From Exophiala sp. HKRS030 (lineage: Eukaryota; Ascomycota; Eurotiomycetes; Chaetothyriales; Herpotrichiellaceae): DNA of 64,000 nucleotides. Where the stretch lies: positions 995,665 through 1,059,664 of the forward strand of contig JAHWDD010000003.1 in NCBI GenBank assembly GCA_023897205.1, in the 5' to 3' direction. The notes beneath the pieces are model-generated. The model was not told where the DNA came from and made no database searches. It saw only the letters and a list, made by a program, of their open reading frames with translations. A program made the translations under genes and the position numbers. Of the stretch, positions 23,400-34,902 are shown one piece after another; position 1 is the stretch's first letter, and the number at the start of each line of letters is the position of its first letter.

Positions 23400-24270
23400 A
23401 TGGTTTCCACCACAATTACCTTTAGCAAGGCCGATGTGCAAGCCCCGGTTTATATCGCCGGGGCCTTTTCAGAATGGTCACCAGTGGAGATGACCTGCGA
23501 AAAGCTTGAAAACGGTCAGAACAAGTTCACGCACGCCGCCGAACTTCAACCTGGTAAATACCAGTACAAGTTTCGCCTTGGTCCTGGAGACTGGTGGGTC
23601 CTAGATGAATCAACGTCGACCGGTTAGTATGAGTCTATCCTGGCACTATTTTTGGATTGCTGATGTTGCTGTAGAAAATGACGGATCAGGAAACGTCAAC
23701 AATGTCCTAACCGTCGACCCCGAACAAACTCAAGAGTCAACTCTTCAGCAAAGCGAAGGTGAAAGCGAAGACATTGGCCAGGCTCCAATTGCCGCTACTG
23801 CTGCTGCTACTGCTGCCATTACCGCTCCTGCTGCTGCTGCTGCTGCTGCTGCTACCACAGCCAGTGCTACTGTGTCCGACACTGTTGCTGCAATGGAGGA
23901 CGAACTCCGTGTCCAGCCAGAAGGCACACCAGATGAACACGACGTCCATAAAGAGGCTTCCATCCCGGATTTTGCACCTCCTCCTTATTCAGCAGAAGAG
24001 CATAAAATACCTCTGATCTTGGAGACTGACAACAAACCTGTCCCAGTGACGACAAAGGTTGCAGATGTGGTGCAGAGGAGCTCACCCGAGAGTGAAGCTT
24101 TGCTGCCTCAACCCAACAAAGGTGGTGGTGTCCTGGCGAAGAAGTAAGTTTTTTAATGCTCAAGTGACGATACTGTGCAACTCTTTGCTAATCTATGAAA
24201 CAGTAGGGTGCTATTAGTAGCTGTGGTCGTAGCTATACCTGTGGCTGTCTCATTCTTCTTACGTCGATAG
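23400..24270 (+). CDS. AMPK-beta-type glycogen-binding (CBM48/E-set) protein with C-terminal membrane anchor
   Basis: Three exons: 23400-23622, 23675-24143 and 24204-24270 (introns of 52 and 60 nt), 252 aa. Residues 2-90 form an AMPK1_CBM/E-set domain (APVYIAGAFSEWSPVEM, AAELQPGKYQYKFRLGPGDWWVLD), the fold that binds glycogen in AMPK-beta, Crp1 and Mdg1. A Gln/Glu linker and a poly-Ala tract (about residues 115-140) follow, then PPPYSAEEHK. The tiny last exon encodes a hydrophobic segment (residues 233-250, LLVAVVVAIPVAVSFF) ending in LRR, a typical tail anchor. It lacks the kinase-binding C-terminal domain of AMPK-beta. A membrane-tethered polysaccharide receptor is inferred. Confidence 0.85.
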
Positions 24271-24500
24271 GGCAGGTGTGTCAGGGGGAGTTTGCTGTAC
24301 GATTTGAAGCCGTTTTAATATCTCGTGGATTGTCCTTGCGTTTTTGTTTTTGGTCTTTTGCCATGTGGTTGAGGCGAGAATAGTAATTGAAACCTTTGAT
24401 TGTGATGACGTGTTTGTCTTTTTTGTTCCTTGAATTGATAGTTCTCATTGTTATCTTGACTGTGTACTACTCATACTGAATTTGATACCTTGTGTGTTGT

Positions 24501-24504
<4 letters not shown>

Positions 24505-24547
<43 letters not shown>
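24505..24547 (+). repeat. TC dinucleotide microsatellite
   Basis: About 21 uninterrupted TC units. It ends about 18 nt from the stop codon of the isochorismatase-like gene (minus strand), so it lies in its 3' UTR as a GA repeat, and in the convergent 295-nt gap after the CBM gene. Confidence 0.95.
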
Positions 24548-24550
<3 letters not shown>

Positions 24551-24565
24551 AGAGAGATATACTTT

Positions 24566-25715
24566 CTACAACCTACTACACAAAGTCTCGACTGCGTCTT
24601 TGGTTTCTTCCTTGGTCTCCTTCACCAACCCCGAGACGGCCTTGAAGTTACCATCTTTGGCGTCCCCGACCAGTTCAAACAGTAGACTCTCGCTGGTCGT
24701 GACGACACAACCTTCACGGGCCAGCCGGGACAGGGCCACGGGTCTCTCGGCGGCGTTGCAACTGCTGACCCCGTCGGCCAAGACGTAGACCTTGTGGCCC
24801 TGGGAGAGAAGGTCCAGTGCGGTCTGGGTGACGCAGATGTGAGTCTCGATGCCGACGATGATGACGCTCAGTCTTTTCCCGTTCGCGTTCAATTGTCGAG
24901 TGAGACCCGGGACCAACATGGAAAAGGCGGTCTTGTCGACATCGGTCGTCGCGGTCGAGTCCGACCCCTTTGGAAGTAAAGCTTTCAGTTCCGACACCGT
25001 CGCCCCCAAACGGGAGGCATTTTGGGTGGTGACGTAGACAGGTATGTCGAGGATTCGAGCTGTCAAAGAGGGAGGAAAGAAACGAGTGAGTATAAAAAAG
25101 AGGACCGGGGGGGAAAAAAAAAGTCATGCGTCACCACTTACCTGCTTTGATCATTTTGGCACTCGTCGAGATCCTGCCGAGAAAATAAAAAGGGTGTCAA
25201 TTGATGTGTGTTTCATGACAAGACTTGAATACGGAAGATGTAGGTGGTCAAAAGGTTGAGATTGAGATAAATCGCGTGCTAGTAATCCAAAGGAACTCAA
25301 ACCATTGAAAACACTCAAAAATCAACAAGCGACGCATGTGATTGACAAGTCTCTCTCAAGGGAAAAAGATAAAACTGAAAAAAGATAACAAAAAAGATAA
25401 CAAAAAATTTACATACACCTTTGGAAATTCCCATATCGCCGTTCGAAATTTCTCTTGAATGTCACAGATACTATATGTTCATTGAAGTCGAATCAGCATG
25501 AGACAGATGACACTCTGTAGATATAGTGGTGGTGGTGGCGGTGGTGGTGAATCGGAGGTGCTGCTCGAATCATACTCACAACAATACCGGATTCACTATG
25601 CAACAAAAGGTCGTCATCGTTAGTATGAATATTTTCGACAGACTGAGGACCTGAGGACCCCGAAAAAAATAAACGAGGAACAAATACCTATCCGCTTAGA
25701 TTCTGACGAGGCCAT
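24566..25715 (-). CDS. Isochorismatase-like cysteine hydrolase
   Basis: Five exons: 25688-25715, 25580-25595, 25417-25470, 25142-25173 and 24566-25059; all introns are GT-AG (92, 109, 243 and 82 nt), 207 aa. Joining gives a continuous isochorismatase fold: RIVNPVLFICDIQEKFR, STSAKMIKAARILDIPVYV, TTDVDKTAFSM, IIVGIETHICVTQTALDLL. The catalytic triad Asp18, Lys86 and Cys119 is present. The protein resembles eukaryotic isochorismatase-domain proteins (ISOC1/2) and fungal nicotinamidase-like hydrolases of unknown substrate. The second exon is only 16 nt. ATG at 25713-25715. It is convergent with the CBM gene. Confidence 0.85.
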
Positions 25716-26391
25716 CCTTGCGTATCTCGTAAAAGTCGAAACTCCAAATGGCCTGTTGTTCGATCTTCGTGTACAGTGACTAGTTCTGTTCATGAAGACC
25801 CGACGACAAGCACTATTATTGATCATCAAAGTATAGATAGCAAAAAAGCAACAAGAGTAATAGATGTTTTACAGGGTATAATGAGATATGTTTGTGGTCT
25901 TGGACAAAATGCGGGCGTGATCGGATCAACGGGAGAATTGCCGATGTTGTTGGACCCGATTCTATTCAAATGACCAAAACGTGGAGAAATGTCGGGGTTT
26001 GAAAATAGAGAACAAAAAGATACGAGGATGGTACGGAGGTCCTTGATGGGTAGTAGGAAACATAAGAACCAATACAACATACAACTCATAAAACATTCAT
26101 CTGCTTCTTTGATTCTAGCCTCGTGGCTACCTAGTAAATTTATCTGGGTTTTTTGTCTTCCTTGTGCCAAAGCCGAATCTTTCTTCACCTTCACATTCGG
26201 TTCCAGGTGGCATCCTCTACCTAGAATACATGTTATGCCTCTCTCCCAAAAGAAATCTCGAGGAAACCGGATCTGAATTGATGGTACACCATCTGCCCTT
26301 TGTACTCATTCATCTTTCAAAGCACCGCACCTCCCGTCCGTAAAAAACATAGTCACATCCATCAAAACACTAACTCACTTGCCGCACCATT
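25716..26391. other. Intergenic region between two minus-strand genes
   Basis: 676 nt holding the promoter of the isochorismatase-like gene and the 3' flank of the retropepsin-like gene. No gene seen. Confidence 0.45.
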
Positions 26392-28142
26392 TTACCCATT
26401 GGCCGTCGTTCTACGCTGCGGACCAGTGTTGAGCCAGCCAAAGGCAGTACCAGATCCAACCGGATTGGTCTTTGTGGTCGACGCGGAATAACCTGATTTC
26501 GCAGCATTTTCCTTGAGGTCGGTTTGGCTGGGCTTTCTGCTAAATTCGCCTGGCCTGGGGGGAGCGTCGGTTCCATTAGGTCCCATTGGAGTAGATGCTG
26601 TTCTCGTCGCGTTGGCCATCGTCTTGGCTGGTCGCAGAATCTTCATAGGACGTGACGCACTAGGCCGCGCATAAGTGGACGAAGGCTTCGGAGCCGTATC
26701 GTTTTGCGTAGAAGTCGAAACTGACCGCCAAGAATTCGACCACGCCCCTTGACCAGATTTTGACATGGGCGTGCCGAACGATTTCTCGCTTCCTGTCGTC
26801 GACTTGGAGTCATCCGCAGGCCGGGAATGTGCAAGATCTAGGCTTGATCTGGTGGATTGTTCGGCATGAAGGTCGGATCTACGCATGTCTCCAGGCTCAG
26901 ACGGCGTGGCTGATGCAACACTACTGGATGGTGCCACCATTGGCGAGGCCACTATCTGGGCAGTGTTCGACCTTCCAGGACGCCCGATTACCCCGACTGG
27001 AGATACTGGAGGTGGTAGCATGGCTCCTTCAATGGACGTCGATCGCTTGCGGGGTGCCGTGCACAAGTCCTTATACGAGGCATCATCTTCGGGACGGACA
27101 AGAGGTATGGAAAGTAAATTTCGCTCCTCGTCGAAAATCATTAATTTGTCTTGCGAGAACAGGACATCGCCATTGTGACTTCTCAGTATGTCGCTACCCA
27201 TGATGATCTGTATTAACGTGTCGCTGACTGGTTGCTCGTCGACCATGAACTTGACAGTCAGGGTTGGAACATGGGGAACTGGGCTCGCGGATCTGACAGC
27301 AGGAGAATGGATTTTCGCCTCAGTGAGATACACGGGAAGTCGAATGGCACGCAAGTCGCCGTCATCGAAGATGGAGTCCATCAAATCGAGTTTGGAGACG
27401 AGAGCGATGCTTACCGAAGATATGGAAGAGCCAGTGCATATAGCAGCGTAGAGGAGGGAATCATTGGAAAACGACTCGGTCAGCCAACAACGTATAATTG
27501 AGGGGCAGGGGCCTAGGGCGAAGAAGCCGGGGGGTGGATGTCCTGAGGCGCGCGGAGAGTTGTTTATGGATCCAAGCAGGCGACTCTGCTCCAAACCAAA
27601 GCTGTTTGTCCGACCAAACCCGGCAACACTGGGTCTTCCGTCTGAACGATGTGATAGAGATCTCTCCGAGAGTGCATGACCTCCAAGACCACTCCCCGTT
27701 CGGGTGGGAAGTTCCATTGATTGTCTAGATGATGCGTAATGGTTGTTTGCGCTTTCATCGAAACGTACGGAATTGGCTCGTGATGCCGCGGCCCGCCTCG
27801 ATTCATCGTTGGCATCCAAGGTCAATGAACTCATCATACTTGCAGCAGGCTCGGCATCAAAATTGCGAAAGGCCTCAGCCGCAGGGTTCAGAGTAGATTC
27901 TACATTTGTTAGTATAGAGACGGATCCATCAGCGTGACCAACTCACCGTGCTGTGATGAGCCAAGACCACCGGCAAATGGAGATGATGCTCCCCAAAGAG
28001 TCCGTGATCTACTCCCGTCCGACGTTTTCTGCTCCAAACGCATGATTCTGTCGGAATGCACGGCTTGGGTTGCGGAGAGCTCGCTGAGAGTCTCTTGAAT
28101 GCGCCACAGTTCGTCTCTGGTCGCAAATTCCCGTGATTCCAT
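26392..28142 (-). CDS. Conserved fungal protein with degenerate retropepsin-like domain
   Basis: Two exons: 27947-28142 and 26392-27899 (47-nt intron), 567 aa. The N-terminus (about 1-45) is a probable coiled coil (SREFATRDELWRIQETLSEL). A conserved block SRRAAASRANSVRFDES is followed at about 195-330 by a domain with the pattern of a retropepsin: AAICTGSSISSVSIALVSKL at about 217-236 in the place of the usual D-T/S-G loop, IQIIMGSDILRSHNGDVLF at about 296-314, like the family's second hydrophobic-hydrophobic-G-x-D motif, and a closing strand NLLSIPLV. The remaining 240 residues are disordered, rich in Ser/Pro/Thr. Homologues in databases often carry the name ubiquitin carboxyl-terminal hydrolase 19, but no USP domain is visible. 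The catalytic Asp is replaced by Cys220. Confidence 0.75.
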
Positions 28143-29511
28143 ATCTGTCCGATTACGCAGTTTGTAGAGGCATTAGGGATGACCCTTCGATCAAAAACTT
28201 GACAGAGCGTCCGGAGGGGCTCATCCACTGTCGAGATATTGGCTTGGGCGCGGAACTCGGACTGCTTCGATGACCCTCGACAGTCACAACACCTTTAACC
28301 AACACTCTCCTAGTGTGCGCCAGCCCTACGAACCCTTCCTCCGTCGGATGAGTTATCTTCCACCTCTTCAGGCTTTCATCTATTGTCTGGTTCAATGTGC
28401 TGCTCGCGGAGAAATGAATGAAGGAGGATGGAACGATGCGCCGAAATTTGGATCAAGGCAAGAGCGAGATCTGCCGATGGTAGTTTCGAAAGACTACTAG
28501 GCAATCGAAGGGTGGAGATTTGAAGAAGAGTACGAAAGGAATATACTCTGAGCTGATCAATGGTCGCGCATGAAATAGTAGATCTTAGGCAAGGTGGGAT
28601 GAGAGACCGGGATGAGGTTGTCAATGAGGGTTGTAAGACAGGGATAGAGAAATGACACAGTTAGAGCAGCAAACACAGTGTGGCAGTATCAAGTTGGAAA
28701 ACAAATATAAGTTTGCTGAGACAAAGTGATGCCTGTGATGGTTTGATTCTTTCATTCAAGGAGGCCACTTCCGCATCCTTGTAAAGTACAATACGTCTGC
28801 TCACCTCTGAAGATCATGCCAAGATAGTTACATATCAATATATGATCCACCCTATATCGACTACGGTGACACATTACAAGCAAGTCCGCATTGGATTCCG
28901 TCCAATCTACTCCGTACCACTTCTTTCACGGAATCCTTTCGCCCTTGAAGCTTTGTTGTTCTAGACAATCGCCACTGAAAGAGACATACTTGGTACTGGC
29001 ATTTTCTTTGATATGAAAAACGGTATGTTTGAAGTAGACATTGGGTTGTTGACCTTTGCACATTTGGCGCCCTTTGCCTCTGCACTAATGGCAGTTTCAA
29101 CTTCACGCCTTGGTGGCAGTGGGACGCGTACGCGTGGGTACGCAGTTACAAGACCCTTCAAGCCTTCCTTCCTGAGAAAGATAAGAACTAGAAGGTGAGG
29201 TAACGTGGTTGTCCAATATGCCGGTCATTCAGCAGACTGTGTCATGACTTGAGCAGAACAGGAGGGTGAATTTATCCATCACACATCAAGAGATCAGAGA
29301 ATGTCAAGGAAGCAAGATTAGGCATTTGTCGTTGTTGTGGATGTTTCTCAGGCAACAGCTTCAGGACTTGTTGAAGAGTATCTGACTTATCTCCATTCGA
29401 TGTCCGCCTACCATTCCAAGGACAACGACAGCAACAGTGGCTTTGAGCCCCTTCACACCCCTTGAACTATCCGACTCTCCATACACCCTGCCTACCCAGC
29501 CTGACCAGACA
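28143..29511. other. Intergenic region
   Basis: 1.37 kb between the start of the retropepsin-like gene and the 3' end of the permease gene, both minus strand. Small frames at 28153-28395 and 28861-29161 show no domain. No gene is called. Confidence 0.45.
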
Positions 29512-31139
29512 TTACGGACTCGTCGCCAACGAAGTCTTCTCCTCTCTGAACTTCTTGGTTCCCAAAGAGTCAATATCGTAGCCATGCTCGATGAGGTATG
29601 CTCTGAATCTCTCATCTTCTTCTGTGATGGTATCCTGGCCAATGTGTGGGAGGAAGATAAACGCGACCAACCCGCTAAAGATACACAACGCACTCGACAC
29701 ATAGAATGGGTACTGACCCTGCTTGATGACATTGTCGCCGGCTGCCTTGATAATGTCTGGAAAGATGTAGTTTCCGACAAAGGCTCCAACCTTTCCTATC
29801 GCAGCTGCGATGCCGTAGTACATGCCCCGCACAGAGGTTGCCGACGTCTTGGAAGCGACAAGCCCGATGTTGTCACCGGGACCAACCTCGCCAAGCGCGA
29901 GAAATATGCCGTACATGACAACAAATCCGCCAACCTGTGACGGTTGGTCGAGATGCTTGTATATCGCCGTCATGACGAAGCCTACGATCCCCTGTAGCGT
30001 GACGCCTAGGATAAGGCAGTACTTGGGACCCAGAATGTCCGACAGGAAAGCCCCTAGGACCGCACCGGGGCAGTAAAACAGATTGATGACTGTGTTCCAG
30101 CCGAACGTCTTCCAGAGAGGGGCATCCGCTGGCAGCAACAAAGCCAGCCACGATGAGGAGTAGATGCCAAAGGAATAGGTGGAGAAATCGTAGACGAACC
30201 AGATCAACGAGACGATCGAGAGTCGGAACCAGTAAAACTTGAGAATGAGCCAGTAAGGGTAGCGGTTCATTTTGTTACGGTTGTATTCTTCGGGTTCCTG
30301 AAGCTTGATCCGCAAGTACAGAAGGGACAGTGGCGGAATGACACCTAGGCCTAGACACATACGCCACGCTGCGCGCAAATGGTTTTCGGTAAAGATTAAG
30401 ACCATGATCATGGGGACGAAGGCCGAGACCACGAAACCGACGTCGATTGCGAGGTTCGTGAAGCAAATAAACCAACGATTGCGATGCCCGCGCTTGAGTT
30501 CTCCGGTCGCTTCGGCGCACGCCACCGACCCAGCGGGATATTCACCTCCCTGTTCCTGTCAGTCTTTTCCCTCCAGTCATGCGATCACTCGAGAAGAGAA
30601 GAAATGATAACAGGATTGTTAAGACTTACGATGCCAATGCCCAGAAGAAATCGGTATGCCGTGAGAGCGGCAAACATACCACCAATGCTGCCACCGGCGC
30701 CATACGAGCCAGCACTGAGGGCGGCAAAGACGATCAGGATGATGGTCGATAGAAGTAGAGAGTGGCGTCGGGACCAGTGATCGGATAGATAGCCAAAGAC
30801 TAATTGGCCCAAGACGGTTCCAGCAAAGGCGATGGCAGTAACATTGTTTTGGGCGTCGGAATTGACGTATTCGTCCTTGTAGAGAATTTTGAGCATGGTA
30901 TTCACTGATCCGATGACCTATGGTGTGTTAGAATAGCATTCCTGGTGTCCTGGACGAGAGTAGGTAAGAATTACCCCATTGAGGTAGCCATCAGAGAAGA
31001 GCCCGGCACCACAGGCGATGGTCGGCCAACTTCGTTCCCATCTTGTCTTGGGTGTGGCATCGAGAGGAGCAGTATGTACTGATACACGACGATCCTGTTC
31101 AGGTGCGTAACCTTCGTTGATAACTTTCTCGTTCTCCAT
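29512..31139 (-). CDS. GIT1-type glycerophosphodiester (glycerophosphoinositol) permease, MFS
   Basis: A major-facilitator proton symporter of the phosphate/organophosphate family in the plasma membrane. Three exons: 30975-31139, 30630-30917 and 29512-30549 (introns of 57 and 80 nt), 496 aa, the usual length. Joined motifs include FSDGYLNGVIGSVNTMLK in TM1, FGYLSDHWSRRHSLL (the MFS loop 2-3 motif), FLLGIGIGGEYPAGSVACAE in TM4, and GDNIGLVASKTSATSVRG near TM10-11. Its closest known relatives are yeast GIT1 and Candida GIT1-4, which import glycerophosphoinositol or glycerophosphocholine as phosphate sources; PHO84-type phosphate transporters are the alternative. A CACGTG box lies 586 bp upstream. 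Confidence 0.87.
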
Positions 31140-32267
31140 GGCGACGAGGAGTACTGAGGAGGCAAAACAGAGAAGATGTCACATGGATCTGTTCAGAGGG
31201 AAGAAAGTACTTGTAGGGTAGTTATAAGATCTCTCGACTGGCTTCCCAAGAGGGTGTGACGTTCCCCAAAGCAGTAGGTGCAAGCAGACGCCAACGTAGG
31301 GAAGGATGATCGAGTGGAATCGTGGTTCAGGAAGCTGCGTCAACGAAGGAACAGTCGCTCTCGAAAGCAGTACTAGGGATGGTGACGTCGAGGCACCTCT
31401 TCGAATCAAGCGCGAATCATGTCGCATGCTCTTGGCCACGATGGTCGAAGTCGACGTTGATCTGCCCAGGTAGGCATGGTTCATGCCCGTACTCGTCAGA
31501 GAAGCGTCATTCTGAGTGGTTGAAAAGCGCCACTGATTGCAACGTCGTGCGATGGAGCTGACTTCGGGGGTCCCGTGCCCTTGAACGAAATTCTGTACAA
31601 AATCCAGCCAGGACAATGGCCGGACTCACGCGCTAACTTATCGGTGGGACGCGCAAACTTACTGGGAAGATCGTTGGGTTGTACGCAGTACGCGTCGTAG
31701 GGATTTTCAATCCCACGCTGTGACCACGTGTAGAGAAGGCTGGAGGAGGATTGGCTGCTTCGTGTGAAGACACGCATTCATGAACATGGTACAAATTGAG
31801 CTGGAGGATTCTGCAATTGTCCCCATGAGGTGATTCTAGTCGAGGACGAAAGAAGATGGGAGATGGGAGATGTGTGCGCCTCATACGTTCTCAAGCGGCA
31901 CCAAAAACAGACGAGAGTCACGAGGATCGATCGGTGAAAAAGCTTGGTATCATTGCTTGTCTGTCTTTGACTCCCCGCTAAAGAACATGCCTAGTAAGGC
32001 CAATGCAAGGGAGTCTATCATGGAGGCGAATGTGAGTGGATGGGCACCGAATCGCCACTGCATAAAGTACCTAGGGAGCGCCTAGACGCTCTTGGCTTTT
32101 TAGGGATGCTCGGCGACTCCCAGGGCCCCAGAAAGCCACCTCGAGGTCACATCTAAGGGCCAGACCTACAATATCACTACACTGGATATACAGTATACAC
32201 GCTGTAACATTGACATACACTATCGATGTATGAGGTATTCCTTCTGCGCAAAATTCTCCCGTACAGT
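31140..32267. other. Intergenic region upstream of the permease
   Basis: 1.13 kb between the permease start and the 3' end of the acyl-CoA synthetase gene, both minus strand. It contains CACGTG at 31725-31730. No gene seen. Confidence 0.45.
31725..31730. promoter_or_regulatory. CACGTG box upstream of GIT1-type permease
   Basis: The palindrome CACGTG is the site of Pho4/NUC-1/PalcA-type bHLH regulators of phosphate starvation. It lies 586 bp upstream of the permease ATG. The hexamer is common by chance, so the assignment is weak. Confidence 0.3.
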
Positions 32268-34011
32268 CTACAACTTCGCTTTGAGCTTCGATTCTTCCTC
32301 TTTTGCTTTATCCTTCAATACCCGGCGTAAGATCTTGCCGGCTGCACTTTTGGGAATCTCATCAATGAACCTCACGCCACCCCTAAGTCTCTTGTGGCTG
32401 GCCACTTGTCCATCTAGCCACTTGACAATTTCTGCCGCATCCTTCTCGCTCGTTTTGCCTGCAGGGGCCACCACATATGCTCGAGGGACTTCGGTGTGTT
32501 GATGGTCGTCGTTGATTCCGATGACGGCGACATCGTTGATAGCAGGATGATCCATTAGCTTCCCTTCTAGCTCAGCCGGCGCAACCTGGAATCCTTTATA
32601 TTTGATCAGCTCCTTGACGCGGTCTGTGATGTAGAAGTTGCCGTTTTCGTCCTGGAAGCCGACGTCTCCTGTCTTGAAATAACCATCCGATGTTATCGCA
32701 TCCTTGGTCGCGGCTTCATTCTTCCAGTATCCCTTGAAGATGTTGGGTCCATATAACCACAGTTCTCCAGTCTTGCCGGGCCCAAGTTCTTCGCCATCGG
32801 GTGATATATACTTTGCCTTCATGCTAGGGAACATTTTCCCGACGCTTCCCACGGAGGTATACCATTCGTCCCAGGGCTATTGGTGCCACCACGTTAGCAT
32901 ACGCGACTCTTAACACACGCCTGACTCGGGGCTCTTACCTGCGTATGGGTCATTGGGCTGGTCTCGCTTAGACCATATGCCTGGTTGATCTTAATGTTTA
33001 ATCTTTTGTGCACAGCGTCGACCAGCTCCTTGGTGAGTGGTGCTGCACCGCTGGTGATCATTTTCACACTGCTGAGATCGTATTGCTCTACAAGCTTGTC
33101 CCGAGACAGCCGTACAATCACCGGCGGAGCAACGTAGATGAAAGTAATCTTGTGGTTTTGAATGGCCTTTAGGAATACTTCCAGGTTGAACGATGGCATC
33201 ACCACCAGCTCAATTCCTCGATGAAGTGGCTGTTGGACCAACCCAGTCAACCCATAAATATGGTAAAAGGGCAACACCCCAAGGATCTTATCTTGGCCAC
33301 TCGAGTACCACTTCCCCATGGCAGACTTGACCATCAATAAGTCGGAGATGATATTCCGGTGGCTGAGCATGACTCCTTTCGGCAATCCAGTTGTTCCCGA
33401 GCTGTAGACCAGGAACGCCAGGTCCTTGTCAGGATGCATCTTGCGCCGTCTGTACCTTGTTGAACCACTAGTCTTGCGGATATTGGTCCAGTGCTTGCAC
33501 CTATGGCTGGGGTCTCGTCCCTGACCAAGTAAAATGACACGGTCTTCGGGTATGCCGGACTTCTTGGCTGCTTTCAGTGCTGTTGGTAGGAAATCAATGG
33601 TTGTGACAATAGCTTTCGACTCGGAATTGGTCAATTGAAAGGAGAGTTCATCGGCCGAATATGCCGGGTTGGCCGGTGACACTATGCCTCCAGCATAGAA
33701 GACACCGTAGACAATGGCCGCAAAGTCGATATCGTTGGGCGCAAAGACGTTCAGGACATCACCCTTCTGCCAGTCCCAAAGATTACGGAGACCGCCTCCG
33801 AATCCTGTAGCGGCATCTTTGACATCTGTCCAAGTGTATTGACGAGAGCCATCAACAGATCGATATATGACTGCACAGTCAGTTTCATGTACTGGTGTAA
33901 ATTGTATGACCTACCTTGCGTATCAGGAAAGTCCCGAGGCTGTTCAAACATCAGACCCCATAGGTCAACCTCGGGGATCTGAATATCGGGAAATGGCGAG
34001 TTCGTAGGCAT
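32268..34011 (-). CDS. Peroxisomal 4-coumarate-CoA-ligase-like acyl-CoA synthetase
   Basis: ANL-superfamily enzyme that activates a carboxylic acid with ATP and CoA. Three exons: 33915-34011, 32939-33870 and 32268-32876 (introns of 44 and 62 nt), 545 aa. Visible: the P-loop YSSGTTGLPKGV (188-199), QAYGLSETSP, GELWLYGPNIFKGYW (380-394), the TGD motif at 412-414, the hinge ITDRVKELIKYKG, and SAAGKILRR with the catalytic Lys. The protein ends in AKL, a peroxisomal PTS1 signal. A 4CL-like peroxisomal ligase acting on medium or long fatty acids or aromatic acids is likely; the substrate cannot be read from sequence. It is divergent from PEX11, and the shared promoter has three CCTCGG sites. Confidence 0.9.
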
Positions 34012-34902
34012 CGCGGCGCTTAGATCTGCACTGCAGGTGCACGAGTATGTGTAAGGAGCAAGGTTGAATACTCGAATCACTGCAACGAGTTTATTCGAGG
34101 AACAGTCACGGCATGTTATTGCCCAGTGACTGCTGGCAGATCTCCGAGATAATTCCAAGTCGACCCGGAGGTCGCGCTATCTCGCATCTCCGCAAAAGGA
34201 TGGTTGGAGAAGCCTCGGCTTGAATGAGGCGGAAAAACCATATTTCCGGATTTGATATTTGCCCAAGCCGCCCGAAAAAAAGATACACAAACGTTCTGAT
34301 AGACTCATAGAGCATTAGGCGGGTGCAGTTCAAAGATCAATCGATGGTAGTAAGAATTTTAGTAGCTGGACAGACTTGCAGCTCCATTACTATCTTTAAT
34401 AACATGCCTCTGAGCCAAAAAAATACCCTATCATGGCAGAGAGTTGTAACTGGGCGGTGAGATGAGATCACGAAGGCGGTCCCTAATGGTCAGCAAATAA
34501 TAAGACATCAGACTAGGCTGAGTGGTTATATATTTTATAGAAACCATCACACGCATACAGCAGGGCGACATCTTGCAGTCGGCAATGTTAGAAATACCGA
34601 GGTAGCAGGGTTCACATGCCCAAGACTGTATTGGCAGATACATACTGGCCCCTTATAACTCCCGAGTAACCGGGGAATAATATGCACGGCTCGCCCTCGA
34701 TTTTGGCTTGCTCTCCAACACAATTCTTACCACTTTTATAATCCGCGGTCTTGTCGCCGGCTGCAGGTCAGAATCGCGACTCGGATTGATAAAATTTCTT
34801 TACGTCTTCCTTATCAAAGACTACGCCCGTCCGAATTTGCCATCGAGCCTTTTCGTGGGTTTCAGAATCGCCTCTGTTCCTGAAATTCCCGAGGCTGCAA
34901 TC
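34012..34902. promoter_or_regulatory. Divergent promoter acyl-CoA synthetase / PEX11 with CCTCGG sites
   Basis: 891 nt between divergent peroxisomal genes. CCTCGG, the core bound by the fatty-acid regulators FarA/FarB (Oaf1-like Zn2Cys6 factors in Aspergillus), occurs at 34213-34218 (plus), 34597-34602 (minus) and 34889-34894 (minus). The expected number by chance for this length on both strands is about 0.4. The last copy is nine bases before the PEX11 ATG and may be in its leader. Confidence 0.6.

Noticed and set aside
26392..28142. Ubiquitin carboxyl-terminal hydrolase identity for the retropepsin-like protein
   Set aside because: No Cys-box or His-box of a USP domain can be seen; the name appears to be a database carry-over.
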